24,368 nucleotides of DNA from JANRKN01 sp033763435 (GTDB lineage: Bacteria; Planctomycetota; Phycisphaerae; Phycisphaerales; UBA1924): the NCBI GenBank assembly GCA_033763435.1, contig JANRKN010000009.1:1-24368 (forward strand). The letters run 5' to 3'. A program made the translations under genes and the position numbers. Below, one piece after another: positions 1 through 5,553 of this stretch; the first letter of the stretch is position 1, and the number at the start of each line of letters is the position of its first letter. The notes beneath the pieces were generated by a model that was given only the letters and a program-made list of their open reading frames with translations, was not told the origin of the DNA and ran no database searches.

Positions 1-84
1 GAGGATCTAGGCGGGTTCGGGCCGGGACCGATGAGGATCTGACCGCGCCGGAGTCATCACCCCGCGCGGGCGAGCCCCGCGTCC

Positions 85-96
85 TAGCCTTGCGGC
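85..96 (+). promoter_or_regulatory. Candidate leaderless promoter -10 (TAGCCT)
   Basis: TAGCCT at 85-90 is followed by 6 nt and then the ATG at 97, and no Shine-Dalgarno sequence is present. If TAGCCT is a -10 element, transcription would start at or beside the start codon. No convincing -35 is seen. The rest of 1-84 holds only a short direct repeat of GAGGATCT (1-8 and 33-40). Confidence 0.4.
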
Positions 97-819
97 ATGA
101 TCATCGTCTTTCAGCACGCCGACCATCTCGGCCCGGGGCGCTTGGGCGTCACGCTGCGTGACCACGGGCACAAGCTCGACATCCGCCGGCCCGACCGCGA
201 CGGGCTCCGCGCCATCCCCGCCGATCTCGACGGCGTCCGCGCCGTGATCTCGATGGGCGGGCCTCAGAACGTCGAGCCCGGCCAGCCCGACTGGCTCACC
301 GCCGAGATCGCCTTCATCAAGGCCGCGCACGACCGCGCGCTGCCCGTCGTCGGCATCTGCCTGGGTTCGCAGATGCTCGCCGCGGCGCTCGGCGGGCAGG
401 TCAGCAAGATGCCCAAGCCCGAGGTCGGCTTTGCCCCCATCAACCTCACCGTCCCGGGCCAGACCGAGACGATGCTCGCCGGCATCCCGTGGAGCCACGC
501 CCAGCTTCATTCCCACGGCTTCCACATCTCGCAGCTCCCCCCCGGCGCGACGCTGCTCGCCTCCAGCGCCCTGTGCAAAGTTCAGGCCTTCAAGGCCGGC
601 ATCCGCAGCTACGGCTTCCAGTTCCACCCCGAGTGCGACAAGCCGCAGATGGACGCGATGATCGCGGGCGATCCGCAGGGCCTCAGCGAAGCGGGCCTCA
701 CGACGTCCGACTTTGCCGCACAGGCCGAGAAGCACTATCCCACCTACGCCCGCGTCTCGGACCGGCTTGCGGTGAACCTGGCCTCGTTCCTGTTCCCCTT
801 CGAGCAGCTCACGGCCTGA
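97..819 (+). CDS. Class I glutamine amidotransferase domain protein
   Basis: A 240-residue stand-alone GATase1 (flavodoxin-like fold), the domain that releases ammonia from glutamine. The nucleophile elbow GICLGSQ places Cys at residue 88, and the His-Glu pair of the triad is in FQFHPEC (His177, Glu179). The oxyanion region SMGGPQN is also visible. The protein resembles the amidotransferase domain of GMP synthase and the GuaA-like peptidases, but there is no fused synthetase and no synthetase gene alongside, so the ammonia acceptor is unknown. A role in hydrolysing gamma-glutamyl compounds is equally possible. The ATG at 97 is preceded by a -10-like hexamer rather than an SD. The next gene starts 20 bp downstream on the same strand, so the two are probably co-transcribed. 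Confidence 0.87.
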   Translation: MIIVFQHADHLGPGRLGVTLRDHGHKLDIRRPDRDGLRAIPADLDGVRAVISMGGPQNVEPGQPDWLTAEIAFIKAAHDRALPVVGICLGSQMLAAALGGQVSKMPKPEVGFAPINLTVPGQTETMLAGIPWSHAQLHSHGFHISQLPPGATLLASSALCKVQAFKAGIRSYGFQFHPECDKPQMDAMIAGDPQGLSEAGLTTSDFAAQAEKHYPTYARVSDRLAVNLASFLFPFEQLTA

Positions 820-839
820 GCGCCCGTTCACTTTCTCGT

Positions 840-1856
840 ATGCCCGCACGCACGACGATCACGCCGCCGACGGATTTTCTCCTCAAGCGCGATGCGTGTT
901 CGTACGGCTACTTCCTCCTCGCGCCCAACCACTGGCACGCCGACGAACTCACGCTCTATCGACCGCTCGAGCTCCCCTCGGGCCCCGCGGTCGTGCGCGC
1001 GAGCCAGGACGAGCGCCCCGGCGCGAAGCTCGAGCTGCACGCCACGCGCTCACTCACCGCCCGCGACTGGCGCGAGGTTGAGGTCGCGCTGACGCGGATG
1101 CTCCGGCTCGATGAGTCCGCCGCGGACCTTGCCGCGTTCCACGCGCTCGACCCGCGATTCAAGCCCTCGGGCGTCGGACGCCTGTGCCGATCGCCCACGT
1201 TCTTCGAGGACGTCATCAAGACCGTCACGAGCTGCAACGTCACCTGGCCCGGCACGGTGCAGATGAACCGGCGCCTCTGCGAAGTCCTCGGCACGCGGAT
1301 CGACCCCGCCAAGCGCGCGCCCAAGGGCGGCATCGCGATCGACTCGCCCATGTTCACCTTCCCCTCCGCCTCGCGCCTGGCGCGCACGCGCGCCTCGCTG
1401 CTCCGCGCGCGCTGCCGGGTGGGCTATCGCGATCAGCGCCTCGTCGAGCTGGCGCGCCTCTTCTCCCGCGCCCGCGGCGGGCTCGATCAGGCACGTCTCC
1501 TCGACCCGCGCACGCCCGATGCCGAGGTCGAGAAGACCCTGATCGCGCTGCCGGGCGTCGGGCCCTACGCCGCGGCCAACATCATGCAGCTCCTCGGGCG
1601 CTACAACCGACTGCCGCTGGACTCCGAAAGCGTCCGCCACGGACGCGACGTGCTGGGCCTCACAGGCACCCCCGCGCAGATCATGAAGAAGGTCGGCGCC
1701 CACTTCGAGCCCATGGGCCCCCAGAAGTTCCGCTCCTACTGGTTCGAGCTCCGCGAGCACTACGAGCGCCGGCACGGCCCCGCCCACGGCTGGAGCCGCG
1801 CCGAAACAGTGAAACTCTTCACCGCCAAGCATCTCGGAAAGAAGACCGCCGAGTAA
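840..1856 (+). CDS. HhH-GPD superfamily DNA glycosylase (AlkA/OGG-like)
   Basis: A 338-residue base-excision repair glycosylase. The helix-hairpin-helix is at about residues 234-250 with the hairpin LPGVGPYAA, followed by the catalytic aspartate in LPLDSES (Asp261). Where OGG1 and EndoIII carry the Schiff-base lysine in the hairpin, this protein has Tyr243, so a monofunctional AlkA-like mechanism is expected. The N-terminal about 120 residues look like the beta-rich AlkA/OGG N-domain (YFLLAPNHWHADELTLYRP). Similar proteins are annotated as 3-methyladenine or 8-oxoguanine glycosylases; which lesion it removes cannot be read from the sequence. ATG 840 was chosen because it lies just after the upstream stop and the family N-terminus begins here; the reading frame stays open much further 5' inside the amidotransferase gene but out of its frame. 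Confidence 0.85.
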   Translation: MPARTTITPPTDFLLKRDACSYGYFLLAPNHWHADELTLYRPLELPSGPAVVRASQDERPGAKLELHATRSLTARDWREVEVALTRMLRLDESAADLAAFHALDPRFKPSGVGRLCRSPTFFEDVIKTVTSCNVTWPGTVQMNRRLCEVLGTRIDPAKRAPKGGIAIDSPMFTFPSASRLARTRASLLRARCRVGYRDQRLVELARLFSRARGGLDQARLLDPRTPDAEVEKTLIALPGVGPYAAANIMQLLGRYNRLPLDSESVRHGRDVLGLTGTPAQIMKKVGAHFEPMGPQKFRSYWFELREHYERRHGPAHGWSRAETVKLFTAKHLGKKTAE

Positions 1857-1889
1857 TCGGGCCCGAATCCGTCCGCGCCCAAGGGCGGC

Positions 1890-1903
1890 TAACCTTCCGC
1901 CCT
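1890..1903 (+). promoter_or_regulatory. Candidate leaderless promoter -10 (TAACCT) before rlmN
   Basis: TAACCT at 1890-1895 is followed by 8 nt and a GTG at 1904. No SD is present. The spacing matches the other start-proximal hexamers in the window and supports the GTG as the start. Confidence 0.38.
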
Positions 1904-3061
1904 GTGAAGCCGCTGGATGCACGCAACCTCCCGTCCCCGCTGGGTTTGACGCACGAGCGCTTCGGGCGCGTCTGCGAAGAGCTGGGCGTCTGCTCCGCGC
2001 ACGTCGCCAAGCCCGTCTACTCGGCGATCCTCCGCGAAGGGATCACCGACGGCTCGGGCGAGGCCCGGGGCGTGCGCGTCGAGCTGCCGCCCATCGTCAA
2101 CACCCTCCGCGAAGACGTCGCCGAGGGCACCACCGTCAAGTTCATCACCCGCCTGCCCGCGGGCGAGAAAGCCGCGAGCAAGTTCGACCACCTCGAGGCC
2201 GAGTCGGTGCTGATCCCGATGATCGGGCGCTCGCGCATTCGCACCTACACGCTCTGCGTCTCCTCGCAGATCGGCTGCGCGATGGGCTGCGGCTTCTGCG
2301 AGACGGCGCAGATGGGCCTGATCCGTTCTCTGACCGCTGACGAGATCGTCGCGCAGTGGTTCCACGCCACGCACACCCTGGGCTGCCGGCCCAGCAACAT
2401 CGTCTTCATGGGCATGGGCGAGCCCTTGGACAACCTCGACAACGTCCTCGACGCGGTCGCCGTGCTCAAGGACCAGCGCGGGCCCGGCGTCCCGATCTCC
2501 AAGATCACCATCTCCACCGTCGGGCGCGTCGATGGACTCGAGAAGCTCGGCCAGAAGCTCCACGAACCCGGTTGGCACCGCCTCAACCTCGCGCTCTCAC
2601 TCAACGCGCCCAACGACACCGTCCGCGACGCGCTCATGCCCATCAACCGTAAGTACAACCTCGCGGAGCTGCAGCGCGCGCTCAAGGCCTTCCCGCTCTA
2701 CGGCGGCGGAAAGATCTGCGTCGAATACGTCCTCATCCCCGGCGTCAACGACGCCCCCGAGCACGTCGACGAGGTCGCCGAGTTCCTCGCGCCCATCAAC
2801 GAGCCCCACCCCAAGTGGTCGCCCCGCGCGATGATCAATCTGATTCCCTACAACCCGCGCCGAAACTCCCCCTGGCCCGCGCCCAGCGAAGATCAGATCG
2901 AGGCGTTTCTGGGTGGGCTCATCCGTCGCGGCGTCTTTGCCAAGCGTCGGCGCACCAAGGGCCGCGCGATGATGGGCGCCTGCGGCCAGCTCGGCAACGA
3001 GCACATCCGAGGCCGAAAGCCCGTCAGCCTCACCATCTCCGCGGACAGCTCGTCGGTCTGA
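1904..3061 (+). CDS. rlmN: 23S rRNA (adenine2503-C2)-methyltransferase RlmN
   Basis: A 385-residue radical-SAM methylase that modifies A2503 of 23S rRNA (and A37 of some tRNAs in E. coli). The [4Fe-4S] motif CxxxCxxC is at Cys125, Cys129 and Cys132, within QIGCAMGCGFCETAQMG. The methyl-carrying cysteine is Cys360 in GACGQL. The SAM-binding GMGEP motif is present. TAQ after the cluster motif and the length favour RlmN over the resistance enzyme Cfr. The start is a GTG with no SD; the open frame extends about 240 codons upstream but overlaps the glycosylase gene in another frame and has no RlmN similarity, so it is not used. The N-terminal about 100 residues are the usual RlmN accessory domain in a divergent form. 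The stop lies 15 bp from the convergent hydrolase gene. Confidence 0.93.
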   Translation: MKPLDARNLPSPLGLTHERFGRVCEELGVCSAHVAKPVYSAILREGITDGSGEARGVRVELPPIVNTLREDVAEGTTVKFITRLPAGEKAASKFDHLEAESVLIPMIGRSRIRTYTLCVSSQIGCAMGCGFCETAQMGLIRSLTADEIVAQWFHATHTLGCRPSNIVFMGMGEPLDNLDNVLDAVAVLKDQRGPGVPISKITISTVGRVDGLEKLGQKLHEPGWHRLNLALSLNAPNDTVRDALMPINRKYNLAELQRALKAFPLYGGGKICVEYVLIPGVNDAPEHVDEVAEFLAPINEPHPKWSPRAMINLIPYNPRRNSPWPAPSEDQIEAFLGGLIRRGVFAKRRRTKGRAMMGACGQLGNEHIRGRKPVSLTISADSSSV

Positions 3062-3076
3062 GGTTGGCCCCGCCAC

Positions 3077-4000
3077 TCACTCGCCCGACAGCCCGGCCTC
3101 GCCGAGCAGCGCGTCGATCGCGGTCCAGAACGCGCCCCAATCGGTCGGAAACGAGTTGTGCCGGCCGCCGTTCTCGTGCAGCCTCGCGCGCGGGTTGAGC
3201 GTCACGAGCTCGCGCGAGTTCGAGAACGGGATCAGCTCATCGTCGGGCGAGCCCGCAACCAGAATCGGGAACGTGAGCGTCGGCAGCACGCGGTCGGTCC
3301 GGAAGGGATCCCGCAGCAGGGGCGCAGGCACGCCCCGACGAGCCGCCATCGCCGTGATGCTGACAAACGTCGATTCCAGCACGAGCGCGCGAGGCGCCCG
3401 GCCCTGCTCGCTCATCGCGCCGGCGACCTGCGCCGCAACACCCCCGCCCAGCGAGCGTCCGTGCAGAATCATCTTCGCGCTGTCAATCGGCGCCGACGCG
3501 AGCGCCCGCGTGATCAGCGCCTGCATGTCCGCGACGATCGCGCGTTCGCCCGGCGTGCCCGTCGAGCGTCCATAGCCCCGGTACTCGGGCAGCAGCACCC
3601 AGAAGCCCCGGCGCTGATACTCGGCCGCGACGGGCAGGTTGTGCTCGATCAGCTCGCCGTTGCCATGGAAAAACACCGCGAGGCCCGCGGGCGCAGTCGC
3701 CTCGCGCATCGGCGGCAGCAGCCACGCCTCGACGCGCACCCCCGGCTCGGGCTCGAGCCAGAGCACCTGCGTGCCCGCGGGCGCGGTCTCGCTGGGAAGG
3801 GCATGGCCCGCAAAGTGCCGCGGGAACAGGATCGCCCCCTGCAGGAAGAACATGGCCGCGAGGTAGACCGCGTAGCCCACGGTCAGCGCGATCAGCAGCC
3901 GGCGGATCGGCCGACGGCGCCCAACCTCGGCTGGCGCCTTGGAGCTCGCCGCGATGGGGGTTGTCGATGGAGATGGGAGGGCGCGGGAAGCGTCGGTCAT
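3077..4000 (-). CDS. Membrane-anchored alpha/beta hydrolase
   Basis: A 307-residue alpha/beta hydrolase of the Bem46/ABHD17-like type. Residues about 34-56 form one transmembrane helix after a basic stretch (GRRRPIRR), so the catalytic domain should be held outside the cytoplasmic membrane. The oxyanion motif FHGNGE is at 111-116, the nucleophile elbow HGRSLGGG gives Ser183, the acid is Asp254 in SPDDELIP, and the base is His281 in GGRHNSF. The triad is complete, so an esterase, thioesterase or peptidase activity is likely, but the substrate is unknown. The gene is convergent with rlmN and divergent from the MarR gene across an 82-bp spacer, so the MarR protein could control it; that is inference from layout only. 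Confidence 0.87.
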   Translation of the reverse strand: MTDASRALPSPSTTPIAASSKAPAEVGRRRPIRRLLIALTVGYAVYLAAMFFLQGAILFPRHFAGHALPSETAPAGTQVLWLEPEPGVRVEAWLLPPMREATAPAGLAVFFHGNGELIEHNLPVAAEYQRRGFWVLLPEYRGYGRSTGTPGERAIVADMQALITRALASAPIDSAKMILHGRSLGGGVAAQVAGAMSEQGRAPRALVLESTFVSITAMAARRGVPAPLLRDPFRTDRVLPTLTFPILVAGSPDDELIPFSNSRELVTLNPRARLHENGGRHNSFPTDWGAFWTAIDALLGEAGLSGE

Positions 4001-4032
4001 TCAGGGGATCTTTCGGAGGAAGGTTTGAGCAA

Positions 4033-4069
4033 TTTTGCCCATCGCTTGATGGGGTCGGGGGCTGCAAAA
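4033..4069. promoter_or_regulatory. Nested inverted repeats, candidate MarR operator
   Basis: The 82-bp spacer between the divergent hydrolase and MarR genes holds CCCATC (4038-4043), a GCTT loop and GATGGG (4048-4053). These sit inside outer arms TTTTGC (4033-4038) and GCAAAA (4064-4069). The site lies just upstream of the MarR -10-like hexamer. MarR proteins commonly bind palindromes in such divergent spacers; binding here is inferred. Confidence 0.4.
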
Positions 4070-4071
4070 CC

Positions 4072-4082
4072 TATACTGAGGC
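4072..4082 (+). promoter_or_regulatory. Candidate leaderless promoter -10 (TATACT) before MarR gene
   Basis: TATACT at 4072-4077 lies 5 nt before ATG 4083 and is the closest match to TATAAT among the start-proximal hexamers. With the usual -10 to +1 distance, transcription would begin at the start codon. Confidence 0.45.
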
Positions 4083-4568
4083 ATGTCTCGCCGGGGAACA
4101 CCACTTTCGCCGTTAGCGCGCGAGCTGGGCAAGCGCGAGCCCTTTGACCTCGCTGAGCAGGAGTTGTTCCTGAACATCGCGAGGACCGCGTCGGATGTTT
4201 CCGCGCCTGTCGAGCGCCTGTTCGAGCCTCACGGCCTGTCGTCGAGCACGTACAACATTCTGCGGATCCTGCGCGGCCGGGGCGAGGCGATGCCGTGCTC
4301 GAAGCTCGGCGAGCAGCTCGTCGCCCGCGTCCCCGACACCACGCGCCTGATCGACCGCCTGGAGAAACTGGGCCTGGCCAAGCGCGAGCGCTCGCCCGAC
4401 GATCGGCGGGTTGTGCTGGTGCGGATCACCCGCGCGGGGCTCGACGTGCTTGCCAAGCTCGATGAGCCGCTGCGCGACCTGCACCGAAAGCAATTCGCGC
4501 ACCTGACGCCCGCGCAGATCGACAAGCTCAACGCGCTGCTCGTCCAGGCGCGCACACCCGAAGAGTGA
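4083..4568 (+). CDS. MarR family transcriptional regulator
   Basis: A 161-residue winged-helix dimeric regulator, a normal MarR length. The helical N-terminal dimerisation part is followed by the DNA-binding domain at about residues 55-120: YNILRILRGRG, then a recognition helix around VPDTTRLIDRLEKLGL, then the wing with the family signature SPDDRRVVLV. The C-terminal helices complete the dimer interface. I see no cysteine pair suggesting redox sensing, and the ligand is unknown. It is probably autoregulated and may also control the divergent hydrolase, because nested inverted repeats sit between the two. It ends 20 bp from the convergent HAD gene. Confidence 0.92.
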   Translation: MSRRGTPLSPLARELGKREPFDLAEQELFLNIARTASDVSAPVERLFEPHGLSSSTYNILRILRGRGEAMPCSKLGEQLVARVPDTTRLIDRLEKLGLAKRERSPDDRRVVLVRITRAGLDVLAKLDEPLRDLHRKQFAHLTPAQIDKLNALLVQARTPEE

Positions 4569-4588
4569 CCCCGACCTCTCCGCCGGGC

Positions 4589-5173
4589 TCAGCCCTTGCG
4601 ATGCCCGCGGAGCACCCGCGCGACCGCGTCGGCAAAGTCGCGCGCTGCGCCTGCATCTCCCGGCGCAATCCGCACGCAGCGCGAGGCCGGCAGCCCCGCG
4701 TTCACACCCGCTTCCACGTCCCGCGGCATGTCGCCGATCGTCCACGAGCGCGACAGGTCCAGCCCCAGATCCAAAGCCGCAGCCTGGATCATCCCCGGCG
4801 CGGGCTTGCGCCAGGGGTGCGGACGGTTCCATCGCGCGATCGTCCGCGGCGTCGCCTGGTGCGGGCGCGCAGGGCAGTAGTACACCCCGTCGAGCGTCAC
4901 TTTGAACTTCGCCAGCGCCGACCGCAGCGCGTCGTTCACCGCCTCGACCTGGTCCATCGTGCCCAGCCCCATCGCGATGCCCCCCTGAAGCGTCGTCACG
5001 ACCAGCGCGAACCCCGCGGCCTGGAGCTTGGCGCACCCCTCACCCACGCCCGGGAGCAACCGAACCAGCGCAGGGTCAAACAGATCACCGGGCGTCGGCG
5101 TGTGCGCGGTCACGCCCCGGTTGTCGATGAGCGTGTCGTCGCGGTCGAGAAACACAGCGGGCCGGTCGGGCAT
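4589..5173 (-). CDS. HAD-IIIA phosphatase, GmhB-like (heptose bisphosphatase family)
   Basis: A 194-residue HAD hydrolase resembling D-glycero-D-manno-heptose-1,7-bisphosphate 7-phosphatase and histidinol phosphatase. Motif I is FLDRDDTL, with nucleophile Asp10 and acid Asp12. The second-strand motif is ALVVTTLQGGIAMG, the lysine motif is WRKPAPGMI, and the last acidic motif is TIGDMPRDVEAG. It departs from GmhB in several ways: DxDGT reads DRDDT, the TNQSG segment has one extra residue (TTLQGG), and of the four zinc ligands (CxH...CxC) only the Cys of YYCP is clearly kept, CRKP being WRKP. The substrate is therefore uncertain. ATG 5173 is chosen because the HAD fold begins here; the frame stays open upstream but the extra residues have no fold signature. 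Confidence 0.8.
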   Translation of the reverse strand: MPDRPAVFLDRDDTLIDNRGVTAHTPTPGDLFDPALVRLLPGVGEGCAKLQAAGFALVVTTLQGGIAMGLGTMDQVEAVNDALRSALAKFKVTLDGVYYCPARPHQATPRTIARWNRPHPWRKPAPGMIQAAALDLGLDLSRSWTIGDMPRDVEAGVNAGLPASRCVRIAPGDAGAARDFADAVARVLRGHRKG

Positions 5174-5553
5174 GCGGGCATCGTTCGCACGCTGGCGGCG
5201 CGCGTGGGCGCGCGGGCGGACGACGAACCCAAGTCTTCCCGGGCCAAGCGCTCTTCCCCCACGCTCCACGAGGCCTGAGAACTGCAGCGCGAGGCGCGCA
5301 CGGGTCGATAAAGCCCGAACAGGGCAAGAATCTGGGATGAAGGCGCGGCAAGGCTCTTGACGCGCGGGGGGAGTTTCCAGAGGATTACGCACCAGTGACG
5401 AGCGGCACGCTCCATCACGAGTTTCTCCCCGGCCCCAGCACCGGCCGGCGCCTTACGGCTGCGCGCACGAAACGCGTTTCGTTCGTGCCTTCCGCGGCCT
5501 GTCTGACCGGCTCCGGCGTTCGTGCGGACCGGATCACCCAAGGCTTATAACCC
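5174..5553. other. 380-bp divergent spacer upstream of amt
   Basis: I find no convincing gene between the HAD and ammonium transporter starts. The notable contents are a perfect palindrome at 5467-5482 and TATAAC at 5546-5551, only 2 nt before the transporter ATG. I see no -24/-12 sigma-54 element and no NtrC-type site. Short open frames here are shadows without protein-like composition. Confidence 0.5.
5465..5488. promoter_or_regulatory. Perfect palindrome upstream of amt, candidate operator
   Basis: ACGAAACGCGTTTCGT at 5467-5482 is a 16-bp perfect palindrome. It overlaps a second pair of arms, GCACGAA (5465-5471) and TTCGTGC (5482-5488). It lies 72 bp before the transporter start and could bind a dimeric regulator or form a hairpin if transcribed. 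Confidence 0.4.

Noticed and set aside
1184..1903. Upstream extension of the rlmN frame
   Set aside because: It overlaps the glycosylase gene in another frame and is Arg/Pro/His-rich, typical of shadow frames.
1904..3061. Cfr-type antibiotic resistance methylase
   Set aside because: Length, the TAQ after the cysteine motif and overall motif context match RlmN.
5510..5545. Resemblance to the glutamine (glnA-type) riboswitch core before amt
   Set aside because: A CGTTC...GGACCGGA stretch is superficially similar, but the conserved AAGUAGG part and the paired stems are missing and it overlaps the likely promoter.
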